64,000 nt of DNA from Ilex aquifolium (taxonomy: Eukaryota > Streptophyta > Magnoliopsida > Aquifoliales > Aquifoliaceae). Positions within the stretch are counted from its first letter, which is position 1, and each line of letters opens with the position of its first letter. A program made the translations under genes and the position numbers. Shown here piece after piece: positions 47,357 through 58,832 of this stretch. Below the pieces are notes generated by a model, which saw only the letters and a program-made list of their open reading frames with translations, had not been told where the DNA came from and ran no database searches. Where the stretch lies: contig OX637399.1 in NCBI GenBank assembly GCA_951799425.1, forward strand, positions 11,772,501 through 11,836,500, in the 5' to 3' direction.

Positions 47357-49175
47357 ACATGATCAACTAATGTATAGTTTTGGGATTAAATATATATAGC
47401 TGTAAATAAATGTAAATAACTATAGAATAAGTAGAAAAATTAGTAAATATTAAATAAAAAAAAATAATAATAATAAAAATAAAAACCACAAATTTTTGAC
47501 AAGAAAAAGAGTGGTTAGCAAAGTTTTATAGAATATATAAAGTTGTATTTAATTTTGTAACTGCAGAATTTCAGGAAATCAGGAGCAGCAGAATGCAGTT
47601 GCAAAGTACAAAATCCAGTCATTTTAGAGGAGGACCTTCTACTTCCTAAACAGACTGGAGATTCTACAAAACAATTTGCTATCTTTCACTCATCTTTTAC
47701 ATTATGCACTTTTAATTTATGCACTTAAATTATAAGTTACTTTATGTTTTAATTATGCTGTTTGTTTTAAACTTGTTTATGTTTAACTAGTTTTTGATTA
47801 TTAATATGGAACTAATGTTAATTCTGTTAGGAGGATTATTCTTTACAGTTGAATTAGGTTAACATTCCTATGTTTTGTGAAAATAACCTTAATCTGATCA
47901 CGTGGGATTTTCATATTTTAGTTGTATATTATCTTAATATTTTCGTTTGAACTTATTCTGTTACAGCACAAATAGATTTCTTTATTCCAAAAACCTTGTG
48001 AAATATTACACTCTTTACGTATTTAGTGGAGATGTATGACCAATTGAAGAATTTGAGCCAATCCTCCTTGGAGAAATATTCTACATCTTCTCGAATAAAC
48101 ATCTTCGATTCTACGGTAAACTTTCTTTCAATAATCTCATTAATTTTGTCTTGATTAGCATTTGTTAAATTATATTATTAGCATTATCCTTGAAATTCTC
48201 TTATGTGGGATTAATGCAGATAAATAATTTCTGGAAAATGATCTTAGGTCATTTTTCATTATCTTTGAGCCTTGACCATTTCTTTTACAAAATTACATCC
48301 TTAGTCAACCATGATTGAGCCTAAAAGAGTATAAATTCTTTTCATGATACCCGAAAAACACATCCGAGCCACATGAAAATATATTAAACCTACCTTGGCT
48401 ATATAATTTCTTGCACCCTCTCTTAAATTAGTATGATATAGAAAGAAGACAAGGTGGAAAAAGAGAAAAGAAAAGGGTATTGGCTATTCAAAGAAAAGAA
48501 AAAACCGAAAGAAAATAGCCAAGAAAGTAAAAAATGGAAAGAATGAACATGCAAAATCTGAAAAGCAGGGAAGAGGTGTGCCACAATATAAAAAGTAGCT
48601 TTTGAAATCGCACTGACGTCGTTTCTTAAACCTTAACCCAATGGCCACGTTATAACGCAAAGAAAGTCCTGTTTGATTCCAGAAATCATATCTCTGTATG
48701 AATCCTATATATCCATAGAGGGAGAATGTTAATAATATGTCTGATATAATGTTAATATCCGATCATGAGATTATGTCAAATTTCGATTCTATTCAAATAC
48801 CCGTTCTTCAGAAATGCTACATGTGATATTATTTGCTTCGTTAACAATATTCTAATCACATGTAACTATTGAGAGAATAGTCACTATAACGAATATGTAT
48901 TCTTTGCTGAGTGTATTTCAGGAAAGGATTGACATCAAGACTACCATGAAAGATGGTAATATTTCTAGAGTGATTTTTGAAACAAAAGAAATCATCACAC
49001 ACACAAGTTTTTATAGAAATATTTAGATAATGTTACAACTAACGTGTGTTACTCTTAGAGTGATCAGAAAAAGGAAGTATTTTAGCAATGCACAGGAATA
49101 CTGATTTAATTTTGATTGTGAAAAGTATGAGTTATAAACTCCTAACTACTGAAGTTTGAAGGCAGCTTTACTGAA

Positions 49176-49253
49176 AACCTTCATGAGACAAAACTCGTCC
49201 ACTAGGGATCACCTAGGGGTTTAACGGCTTGTTGCATATGCTAAATGCAATCG
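49176..49253 (+). other. Conserved double stem-loop before C polypurine tract
   Basis: AAACTCGTCCA, then CTAGG-GATCA-CCTAG, then TTGCAT-ATGCTAA-ATGCAA: the same two inverted repeats as in A and E, though the C LTR is of a different family. Confidence 0.76.
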
Positions 49254-49350
49254 TGAAAAAATCGACGAAAATGATTTTACCTCTGTTATGTTATTTTTAT
49301 TTTGTGAAATAATTTCTGTAATTTGTGTTTACTAGAGACTAGTAAAGTTT

Positions 49351-49363
49351 AAGTTGGGGGGAG
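49351..49363 (+). other. C polypurine tract
   Basis: AAGTTGGGGGGAG precedes TGATTAACC, the start of the 3' LTR. Confidence 0.86.
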
Positions 49364-50538
49364 TGATTAACCTTAATTAGTGTATAAATTAAGATGATTA
49401 AGTAATTAATTTTGTAAGATAAAACAAGTAATATTATGAATTATAGTTTGTGCTTAAATTAAAGTTTTAAATACTTTATGTTGAAATTTCAGGGTCAAAT
49501 GCAGAAATACTGAAGAATACAGGACAAATGTGCAAAGCTTGAAGTAACGAAGGACCTAGGTGCAATAAAGAAACATGGACCAATAAGAAGCAGACAAATG
49601 GCAGCCCAAGAAGCCAACACCTAGCACTACTGCAAGGCACCAACCTTCCGGAAGGTTGTGCTAGGCATTGGGATGGTCCCCCTTGGCCGAAAGCTTCCCC
49701 CCCTCTATAAATAGGGATGCCTTGTTCATTCTTCATTCCATTCCTTTCCAAGCCTTTCAAGACTTCCCAAAGACTAACTCTCCCTTCATTTGGCCGGCCA
49801 TACTTGAGCCAAGAAAGCTTTCAAAAGCTAGAAAGAAAGAAAGAAAGAGAGAAAGAAAAAGAAAGAGAAAGTTCAATACATAGCCGGTCTGTGATAGACT
49901 TTTATTGTTACTCTGTATTTCTACATTTCTATTGTATCTTTCTATTCGGATAGTTGAACTACCGCCACTTTTGTGCCTTGAATGATAATAAAGGTGGTTG
50001 TGTTTCAATTGTTCCTTGTGAAAGAAGTTTTACAGTTTACTGTTTAATTTTAGTTGTAATGACGAATAATCACACTCCTTGTTTGTCTATAGCAATGGAG
50101 CGTGAGTAGTTGTTTATACCCTTCAAAATAGGGTAAACATATGTATAATATTGGTTAGATTATGGAAATGCTTATGTTTTATTTATATGTTTATTTATAT
50201 ATGTAGTATATGATTAATGCATGATATAGTGATATACGTAATTCTGGTGTTGTGCCTGGAATTATGTCATCAGTGAATCACAAGACCAGCCAGATAAAGA
50301 TTCATGGTGTTCCTACCGGTATGGCTTGTCCTTCATTGGAACACTGAGGATTTTCTACTGATGTGTGGTACAAAACCTAAATGATCCTCATGAATGGCTT
50401 GTCCTTCTGGGTTATTAGGGTTTCTTTACTTACTATATATAATTATATTGACAGTCTAACAACCACGGTGTTCCTACCGGAATGACTTGTCTTCCATTGG
50501 AATACTGAGGATGTTTAACTGGCATGCATATATATATT
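49364..50538 (+). repeat. C 3' LTR, truncated by E
   Basis: Nearly identical to 37413-38595 of the 5' LTR, apart from the C-run length and scattered changes. It stops in an AT repeat (GCATGCATATATATATT) at the junction with E. The rest is not found within the window. Confidence 0.88.
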
Positions 50539-51534
50539 TGGGAGCATTGTACAATCAAGACAAAGTCAATCAACTACCCAAATACACCTAACCAAAACAA
50601 GCATAATGAGATTATTGAACAAATTTGGAATTTGAAAAATTGTTCCTTGAGTAAATGTAAGTTCCTTCCAACAAGAATTGGCACTAAAGCTCACACGGGT
50701 ACTTACTCATCTCCACTATTCATGTCAAGCACTCAAATGTGAACTCAATCCGTAAATTGTCCAAATTACACATTCAAGGTGCACAATGGTTGAGTTTGAA
50801 AGAAAACACATATGTGATACTCAAGCATAGGATAAACTTCTATAATGTGCCCATGTATTCAAAGTTCAAAATGAAGAACAAGCAATTCACAAATCCCATA
50901 ACAATTAGGATAGAGGAATATAGTTCAATATTGACTATTTTTCACAAAAATTGTCCAAAATTTTTCAAAATTTTCACATTTCCAACTTATTATATACACA
51001 AAGTGGTGGAATATGTGAATGGTGCACCTCACCCCCCAACTTAAACTATGCATTGTCCTCAATGCACAAGGAATCATGCAATGAAAACAATGAAGGTAAA
51101 ATGGGAAATGAGATACCCCTTTTTTTTTTTTATATATATATAAACATAAAAGAGAAAATGAAACACAAAAAGCTCATTTACACCCCCCAACTTAGACTAG
51201 AACATGGGGGAGAAATGCTGGTGATGCCCTCAAAGCAGGTGGAGCAGCATTGCAGAGATTGGGTCTGTCAGGCAAACAGTACCGGTACTGGGTACCGGTA
51301 CTGCGATTCCAGTAGACTTTTAGTACCGGTACTGGGTACCGGTACCATTTGGTACCGGTACCGAGTACCGGTACTGTTCTGCTTTGTCTGTTTCCTGATT
51401 CTTAAACAAGCTTTATGTTAAAAACTTCACTGCAATGATACTCACCATTATACTACAATGACATGAAAAATAAAAATATAACAATAAAAGAGATATAACT
51501 ACTATGTACATGGAAACAAAACAACAAGGGTTCA
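50539..51534 (-). other. E internal non-coding region
   Basis: No gene seen. It matches A 7851-8543 and 10219-10370 with the S insertion absent, and so shows the original sequence at the S target site. AAGTTGGGG-type tracts lie on the minus strand near 51190 and 51045. Between 51276 and 51377 it carries an array not present in A. Confidence 0.7.
51276..51377 (-). repeat. GTACCGGTAC palindrome array inside E
   Basis: Seven GTACCGGTAC-type sites in 100 bp, with a GATTCCAG spacer, arranged like the arrays in D1 and D2. It lies in the internal region, not in the LTR, and the homologous place in A lacks it. Confidence 0.88.
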
Positions 51535-51536
51535 TG

Positions 51537-52360
51537 TCAATCCGGCTTCAATTCGGATATGACCCTACGCCCATGGATTTTTTTGATTTTAAAATTTTTT
51601 TGTTGTATAAATGCCCTTGCTAACCAATCTATCCAACAATACAAAGAAAAAGAAGTCAAAAATCTCAACCAAACCAAGATATAGGCAAGTTTATGCAATA
51701 CAAAAGGTGGAGTATTCAATTTTTCTTTAAGAGTCTCAAAACTTAACTCCATTGCAATGCCCTCCCCAAGTTGAGAAATGTGAATCTCAACACCACTCAT
51801 AGATGGCAAAATGTCCTTGGGCTCATTAGCCTCATGCAAGATAATAACTTCATCAAATGTTTCACAATCTATAGTGGTGGGAGATTCAACATCCATATGC
51901 ATTTCATTGGGGGGGTCATCCTCAATACATTGACTATGCTCAAGGTGTTGTTCTTCATGCATAACAATTGTAGCATTAGTCAATGCATTAAGTTGTTGGG
52001 CAATGCATTCCATTTGAGATTGCATAAAATCACACCAAACATTTTCCAATTCTACTTCGGTTGAGTTCCCATATGTTGGATAGTGGGAGAATTCATTTGG
52101 TGGTGTGAGATTGGATGAAAAATTATACGGTTCATTCTCTCAACCATAACTCGAATAACTCGGTGAATCATAATGGTTGCGGTAAAAATTTAGGTAGTCC
52201 AACTCTTAATTTGAACTTTCGCATTCAAGGTCTTGAACCAGATAATTTATTTGGCACATACAAGAGATGAGTCCATAGTCATCACAAATCTCACACACAT
52301 TTTCATAATAAGGGGCATTTGATACATTTTCATAATAATTATAAGACAATACATAAAACA
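51537..52360 (-). pseudogene. E: short ORF with zinc-knuckle remnant (homologue of 7008-7850)
   Basis: The minus strand encodes YENV...CEICDDYG near 52315-52280, where the zinc-knuckle His is replaced (CEICDDYGLISCMC), then after two in-frame stops a 170-codon frame (52049-51537) ending SELKPD. Over this frame it is clearly similar to A: shared EEQHLEHSQCIEDD, MSGVEIHISQLGEGIAMEL against KSGVEVHNVQLGEGIEMEL, and a hydrophobic CWIDWLARAFIQQK near the end. Both copies are slightly broken at different places, so the ancestor had a protein of roughly 270 residues. It is the only coding part of these elements. Role unknown; gag-derived RNA binding is a guess from the Cys motif. Confidence 0.62.
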
Positions 52361-52473
52361 CAAATTAAAACAAAATATTTACAAATGAGACGACATACCT
52401 TGGCCCGTGATGAAAATCACAAGACTTACCTTATGCCGTCCCAAAATCACCTCTTGAACTCGACGCTTAACCT

Positions 52474-52491
52474 TCCCCGGCAACGGCGCCA
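52474..52491 (-). other. E primer-binding site (tRNA-Asp type)
   Basis: On the minus strand TGGCGCCGTTGCCGGGGA, the intact Athila-type site, three bases past the LTR end. Confidence 0.93.
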
Positions 52492-52494
52492 AAA

Positions 52495-54314
52495 TGATTG
52501 GTTGGAAAACGTTGTTGTATCCTAACCTCTAAACATCACCCTCACCCTCAATGTGTGTATGTGGCTTATAATGATGGGGGAGTGTCACTCTCCCTCCGGA
52601 TAATGCAAGAGATATAGGAGCAACAACAAATGTGAATGGAAATGTGGAATGAACAAAATATGTGGAATGAAATGCGGGTGTGAACAAAAGCGCTCCCCAA
52701 TCGCAAGGAGTCTTTCGTTGTCGGTGTTTTACTCGGAAGAGTATTCCAAGGTCGTCTCCTCAGGGAAGGAAAGGGAGTTGTGTGAAAGTGATTTTGGTGA
52801 ACAAAAGAGAAAAATGTAAAATTTTTGTTTGAGTTTTGTGGTTGTGATTGAAAATGAAAATGCAATAAAACAAGTGTTGGCTAATCCAAAGAGGTCATTC
52901 TAATGGGAATTCCAACTCTACTCGAAATCTTCTTCCAATGGTGCATAGGTGAACGATTGATTCGGGGGAAGCTAGGGACAAGATTAGTGAGTATCTAAGC
53001 ATAAACCGTGACTAGGCCTATGGAATATCAAAGGCTCACTAAATCGTCCACTCTCAACCCCGTCAAACCGAACCACCGTACACCGAGAGGAGGAAGGAGA
53101 AGAGTTGAAATGGAATCCCCAAGAGAAGGTCTCCCTTGGATTACCCAACTTAAATCTAACTACTCATTCATAAAAGAAAGCCAAGCATAATGTAAATAGA
53201 CAAGTAAAGGAAAAGAAGATTAAAACTTAACTAGATGCAAGAAATCTTAAAGTAAGAAGAAGGAAATACAATACCCAATTTAAAGCATGAAAATGAAGAA
53301 CTTGAAAGCATAACAATGGTGAAATGTAAAGTGCAAGGCTAAACTTGAAATGTACTTCTAATAAATGGCATTAAAGACAGTAAAGGAAGCTTACAATATC
53401 CTTACAAGAGGTTACAAGAGAAATGGATGGAAGAACATGTAAAAATCACAACTTTACTATTCATCTTCTTCCTCACTAAAACTACTCTAAGCTTAGGTAG
53501 CCAACCACTTTTACATTGTGTGTTGAATGTTGAATATATTGAGTGTGGAGACTTGCCAAAACGTCCAAGAGGCTCCCCCCTAGCTGTGTGAACGAGCTCC
53601 CATCAAGAGAGGGCTGAATGGATGGCCTTGACAGGCTAGGAGATCATAGCCTGGGCAGCCCACTTCCCCCCATTCCTCCTTTAATGCATTGGCCTTTAAA
53701 GTCTTCCACTTGAGTGTAGGAGGCTTGCAAATGTGTAAGGAAATGTTGGGATAGGCGTGGGAGAAGTGTAGGTGGGACCCCCAAGCCTCAAAGTTGAGTT
53801 ACAGGCTGTTTTCGTGACCAGAAGGTCCGGAGTACCGGTACCGAGTACCGGTACTATTTTTCTGCACTGGACCACCTTCGGTAGAATCGGCATAACTCTT
53901 GATCTAACCGTTGGATTGGGCTGCAATTTTGACACCACACAGAAGACACCCATATCTACAACTTTCATGTTTTTAGATTTTCCAAATTCGGAGTAGATCA
54001 TGGTCACAATGGAGGAATTCCGAGGCAGTGCTTCCAATTGTTGCTGCAGCTGGTGCCCTTGTTCCCAAGCACCAATGCCTTCTTGATTTCTTCACTTTTA
54101 AGCCTCCAATTCTTCATGTATTGTGTCCATGCCTTCACCACACATCCAACATAGTTGCAATGTCCTAAAATACATGATTTAAGTAATAAAAACTTGCAAC
54201 ATCAAAATATCAACATTATTCATAATTTCGGCTAACTCTAAGTACTTAAATGCAAAAGTTGAGTTAAAATGCATGTAATGAGCCCTTCAAATATGCAATA
54301 TTATGTGCTCATCA
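52495..54314 (-). repeat. E LTR
   Basis: 1820 bp. On the minus strand from TGATGAGCACATAATATTG to CCAACCAATCA. It contains a stem-loop at 52732-52764 and GTACCGGTAC sites at 53832-53856 next to CCAGAAGGTCC. Confidence 0.88.
52732..52764 (-). other. Stem-loop in E LTR
   Basis: On the minus strand CCTGAGGAGACGAC is followed by CTTGGAA, loop TACTC, TTCCGAG; the one non-Watson-Crick pair is a G-U. Confidence 0.7.
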
Positions 54315-55678
54315 CACCCCCCAACTTAAGCTTTGCTAGTCCCTAGCAAACAAAATGTAAAAAGCAAGAAAACAAAAAATAAAACTATACTAATTCCGAT
54401 ATTGCATTTGGCACATGCAACAAGCCTTTAAACCCCTAGGTGATCCCTAGTGGACGAGTTTTGTCTCGTGAAGGTTTCCAGTGAAGGTGCCTACAAACTT
54501 CTTTTCATAGTATCCAATATTTAAAATATATTCTCTTATCTTAATTAGCAATGGGATACTAAAAACAACTTGGTTCAATCACCCGAACAAATCACACATG
54601 AGACATATCATAGCCGTAAATGCTATTCTAGAGTATCCACATACACATTTCCTTTCCAAACTCGTGTGTGTGTGAAATGAACATGTAATTTAAACATTTA
54701 CACAATGAAGTTCACATTTACTTTGGCCATCCACATTAAGCTTCGATGCAAAAACTCACCAAGGGTGTTCTCTCAAAATGAATAACACTATGATTATCCG
54801 GGCATACTCTCCATGTGTATATGTGAGATGGAATCTTGTGCACAAAACAAAGTATGCTCACATATAATCCAAAAATGAAGTATGCATAAAAATGAAACAA
54901 CCTTGGCATAATCTCATGAAAGGAATGCTAGGGCATTAGATAGCAAAATCAACTTCTCTTGTTCTTTTAAACGTATGCATCCCCCATGCTTCTCTAGATC
55001 TTTTAGGACTTTCATGGGTTGTAATGAGGCCTTGGGGTGATGTTGTGGTAAGGGAAACGAAGGATATAGGATAACAAATAGGGTTGTTCCGGGTGAATGA
55101 CCTTAATCTTAGAAAAACACTTCCCTTTTATGGGATTTTGATTTTCACACCCTTTGTTTCTTTTCTTTCTTTTCCTTTACTTTTTTCCCTTTTCTTTTTC
55201 TCATTCTTTTTCTCCTTTTTCACTCCCTTTCTCTCATTTTCTTGGATTTTCATTCTTTTTCCATTGAACTCTTTTGAGTTTCAACATCCTTCATCCCTTT
55301 TGTTTGATTTTTCACACCATCATTCCTTTTCTTTTATCATCACCCAACTTAGCACTAGGAACAACCAAGGTAAGGTAGATATTTATCATTTTCATTGGCT
55401 TGGTTACATGTATGGCATAGAAACGAATTCAATTAAGGCTCAATCATGGCACTAGGGATAAAATTTCACAAGAAAAAGGCTTAGGCTCAAAGCATTCAAA
55501 AATGGCCTAAGATCATCTCTAGATAAGCATATGGGAGCATTGTACAATCAAGACAAAGTCAATCAACTACCCAAATACACCTAACCAAAACAAGCATAAT
55601 GAGATTATTGAACAAATTTGGAATTTGAAAAATTGTTCCTTGAGTAAATGTAAGTTCCTTCCAACAAGAATTGGCACT
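54315..55678 (-). other. E 3' non-coding region with polypurine tract and stem-loops
   Basis: On the minus strand it ends in AAGTTGGGGGGTG (54315-54327) before the LTR. The double stem-loop lies at 54401-54480 (CTAGG-GATCA-CCTAG and TTGCAT-GTGCCAA-ATGCAA). A purine-rich block covers 55130-55270; on the plus strand it yields a spurious Phe-rich ORF. Confidence 0.78.
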
Positions 55679-56295
55679 TGATGATACCTAGAATAAAACT
55701 GACACGTGCTCACTAAATGAGCTCAGCTCGGGAGCTCAGGCAAAGTAGGCTGAGCTCCCCTAGCCATGGGCAGAGCTCATCCAGTCAGCGCTAAGAGCTC
55801 CTCGTCGAAGGCGCGAGATGAGAAATGCTAAGGGAACAACAAGATGACTCGGATACCCTTATTAAGGAAGTAGAATCCAATCCGAGGCAAAAAACCCGTA
55901 TTTAACCATGATCTCCTCCTCCTAAAACTAAGGAGGATCCCACAGAAGGAGGCATACATCTCTCCGTTTGAAGCCATCCATAAGGAATTTAGGTAACTCC
56001 GGAATTGTGGATGAAGATAGGGCACGATCCCTTCAATGTAGGATAGTCCCGTATTAGAGGGGGACGATTGGGAATCCAAAAACCCTGAGTATTCTGTTGT
56101 AACACATCCGATTGATCAATAAAGGGATAGGAGCAAGAGCCTCCATTAGAGAGTGGACTAGCTGAGCTCCGGCCGGTGAACCACTATAGCCTTGTCTCAT
56201 TATCACCCCTTTCCCAAAGACCCCCTGAACATCAACATTATTTTGTATTACATAATTCAGGACCACTATTCATTTCGCGTAGATTTACACCATCA
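55679..56295 (+). repeat. F 5' LTR
   Basis: 617 bp from TGATGATACC to ACACCATCA. It is rich in GAGCTC and AGCTC words (several at 55728-55800 and 56160), the same word that is repeated in the hairpin array downstream of pol. Confidence 0.87.
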
Positions 56296-56298
56296 GTT

Positions 56299-56316
56299 TG
56301 GCGCCGTCTGTGGGAA
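56299..56316 (+). other. F primer-binding site (Tat type)
   Basis: TGGCGCCGTCTGTGGGAA, three bases past the LTR. Sites of this type are reported for Tat/RIRE2-like elements and usually assigned to tRNA-Arg. Confidence 0.88.
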
Positions 56317-56359
56317 GAACGCTTCTCATTAAACAAATATACTGATTTCTCAGTAATTG

Positions 56360-57523
56360 ATGGTTTCTACACGCAACACGAGCAAGAATCGAAGGAATCC
56401 CTCAAGGGCGCAGAGCCCGCAGGCAGCCGCCGATAGGAGGCAGACGGAAGACCTTCGTGATTTTGAGCCCGCCACCGGGGACGACCTACCCACGATGAAT
56501 CCACCTCCAGGCAACGAACTGGACGCCCTACGCCTGGTTAATCAACGATTACTCCAGCAAAACGAGGAACTCATGAAACTCTTACAAGGTCCTCAGCGAA
56601 ATCGGAACGGCTCTCCCCATAGAGAGCAGCAGAACCATGACCCCCTCAGAGAAGCGGATGAGGGGGGAGAGAACAGTCAGGCACCTCATCTGCAGCCTAG
56701 AAGAGGAATGGAGGAAGAAGCACAGAGCCGGGGCGAAGGAGTTGAAAGAAATAACTTTCCACCTTTTCCGCAGGAGAGAATGGAGCAATATTGGGAACAC
56801 CGTTTCCAAGATATTCAACAAGAGCTCAGCCAAATGAGGGAGGCAGTAAAGGCTAAAACTCCAGTGACCATGGACGCCCTAGTGCAGCAAACAGAATCCC
56901 CTTTCACCGTCGGAGTATTGCATTTCCCTTTACCGCCGAAGTTCAGACCACCTCAGATGGAGGTCTTCGATGGGACTAAGGATCCGGTAGACCACCTCAA
57001 TACTTACAAGAATCAAATGGAATTGCATGGATATCAGGACCCGGTGCGATGCCGGGCTTTCGCCATTACATTGAAAGGAACAGCCTTAGCATGGTTCCAT
57101 AGACTCCCCCCGGCATCGATCTCTTCCTTTAAGGAACTTTCCGTTGCTTTCGTGTCCCACTTCATCGGGGCTCGGATCTACAGAAAACCGAGTTACCATT
57201 TGCTGAACGTGAAGCAGAGACCTGATGAAAACCTGCGCTCCTATGTGCAGAGATTTAACTCCGAGTCCCTGAAGGTAGACATCCCGGATGAGAAGTTTGC
57301 CATCACCGCCTTCATTGCGGGATTGGGAGTGCAGTCAAAGGATCTGATGTTTTCAGTGTCAAAGAACCCTCAGGCGAGCATGGCTGAGGTGTTAGCCAAA
57401 GCAGAGAAGTACATTAATGGTGAAGAGGCGCTCCTCTCCAAAGTAGGGGGCACGTCTTCACGAAGGGAGAAGGAGAAAGAAGAAAAAAGAAGGGACCGGA
57501 GTCCCAGAAAGGAAAAAGGGTGA
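56360..57523 (+). pseudogene. F gag, N-terminal and capsid part
   Basis: Starts at the ATG at 56360 (MVSTRNTSKN), about 45 bp after the primer site. The first 150 residues are polar and low in structure. A Retrotrans_gag-type capsid domain follows at about residues 190-350 (MEVFDGTKDPVDHLNTY, LKGTALAWFHRLP, SYVQRFNSESL). After it comes a Lys/Arg/Glu-rich stretch. A TGA at 57521-57523 interrupts the frame, probably from CGA, because the same frame continues with more Arg/Ser-rich residues into 57524 onward. Gag should assemble the particle and package the RNA. Apart from the stop it looks whole. Confidence 0.88.
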
Positions 57524-58832
57524 GAGAGGTCCCCCAGAAGGGATAGGGATCGTTCGCCAAAGAGAAGAGGAAATGTCAGAGACCGCCTGGGCCCCCCGCA
57601 GCCGGAACTGCAGCCCAGATATGGACCTCAGCGATTCACCCCACTCACGGCCGCTGTGTCGCAAGTTCTATATGAGGTCCAAAATGAGAAGTTCTTACGA
57701 TGGCCACCCCGAATGAAGGCGGATCCAGCCAAAAGAGACCCTACTAAGTACTGTGATTACCACCGAGATCATGGTCACCACACTGATGACTGCATTCAGT
57801 TGAAGAAGGAGATTGAGTTCTTGATCCAGCGAGGTCAGCTACGTCGTTTCGTAGCCCATGACAACCAGAACCGAGCTCTTCCACCTCCACCACCTCAGCA
57901 GCAGGCACCTGTACCACATCAGCAGCCTCTGGGTGAGATCAGAGTGATATCTGGAGGGTTCGCAGGAGGCGGAGAGTCTAGCTCAGCTAGGAAAGCACAT
58001 CTCCGCCGGATCAGAGCCGAAGAAGCTCTCGAGGTGCAAACTGTATCCAAAGCACCACGCCTAGATACAGTTATCACATTTTCGGATGCCGATTTGGAGG
58101 GATGCCAGTACCCTCATGATGACCCATTGGTGGTACGAGCAGTGGTGGCTAATAGAACCGTTCATCGTGTTCTAATCGATAATGGGAGCTCGGCAGATAT
58201 CATTTTCGCACCTGCCTTTGATAAGATGGATGTAGGAAGGGAAAAACTTGAGCCAGTAAGCGCTCACTTGCTAGGATTCTCAGGGGAGAGGGTGCTACCC
58301 CTAGGTTCAATCCAGCTCGTGCTCACCCTAGGGGACCCACCTTGCCAGGCCACTACCACTGTAAAGTTCCTAGTGGTCGATGCACCCTCTGCATACAACA
58401 TCTTGCTTGGGAGGCCATCCCTTAATTCAATGAAGGCAATCCCATCGGCCTACCATTTAGTCGTGAAATTCCCTACAGACAATGGAATCGGAGTGGTCCG
58501 AGGAGACCAACGGGTGGCAAGGGAATGCTACATGGCTTCTGTAAAAAGGAAGGAAGTTGAGAACATCCAACTGGATGAACTCGACATGAGAGATGAAATG
58601 GAGATAAGACCAATGCCATCGGAAGAGCTGGAACCAGTTCAGCTTGATGAAAAGCCAGAACACCTTGTTTATGTGGGTTCCAGACTGAACGCTGAGATCA
58701 AAGGACTCCTCATACAGTTCCTAAAGAAGAATATAGGAGTGTTCGCATGGAAACAAGAAGACATGGAAGGAATTGACCCTTCGGTTATTACCCACAAGCT
58801 ATGCGTGAACCCAACTTGCAAACCCATCAAAA
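57524..58832 (+). pseudogene. F gag C-terminus and aspartic protease
   Basis: In frame with gag after the TGA. It contains a Cys/His cluster (YCDYHRDHGHHTDDC near 57750-57794) in the place of the zinc knuckle, a Pro/Gln-rich linker, GEIRVISGGFAGGGESSSA (near 57932), and the protease with catalytic DNGSSADI (58178), GFSGERVLPLGSI and AYNILLGRPSLN (58391-58426). The frame ends at TGA 58856 because one extra A in the run near 58829-58832 shifts it; RT continues in the +1 frame. The B fragments show the same order. The protease should cut the Gag-Pol product inside particles. Confidence 0.88.

Larger units (their letters stand above)
46478..49350 (+). other. C internal region downstream of D3
   Basis: It begins with the last coding residues of the protease-RT spacer (DPLQVCLINYVIDNGNPDVQF, ending near 46610). 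After that it is AT-rich without RT or integrase. One ORF with a Cys motif lies at 47114-47356. From 48180 on it matches the 3' non-coding order of A and E: ATGATCTTAGGTCATTTTT (48239-48257), a GAGCCT segment, and a purine-rich block (48440-48560). Confidence 0.72.
37413..50538 (+). mobile_element. Element C: Athila-like, gag and protease only
   Basis: The 5' LTR (37413-41627, including D1), a primer site, gag and protease remnants (41863-44086), D3, a long non-coding region, a polypurine tract and a truncated 3' LTR (49364-50538) are present. RT, RNase H and integrase are absent, so C must have used enzymes made by another element. The LTRs are nearly identical over 1.1 kb, so the insertion is recent. 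C landed in L2, and E has removed or displaced the end of its 3' LTR. Confidence 0.85.
50539..55678 (-). mobile_element. Element E: Athila-like, single LTR between two internal pieces
   Basis: In the minus direction E reads: 3' non-coding region (55678-54332), polypurine tract, LTR (54314-52495), primer site, ORF, non-coding region down to 50539. Hence one LTR has a 3' internal end before it and a 5' internal start after it. A 147-bp stretch is present at both ends (50539-50685 and 55532-55678) and looks identical. F cuts the right end. The family is that of A and S. Confidence 0.8.

Noticed and set aside
50539-50685. 147-bp direct repeat as a target-site duplication of one large element
   Set aside because: Far too long for gypsy integrase (5 bp) and explained by E internal sequence being present twice.
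55084-55455. Phe-rich 123-codon ORF resembling a membrane protein
   Set aside because: It is the complement of the purine-rich block in the E 3' non-coding region; such blocks in A and C give similar spurious frames.
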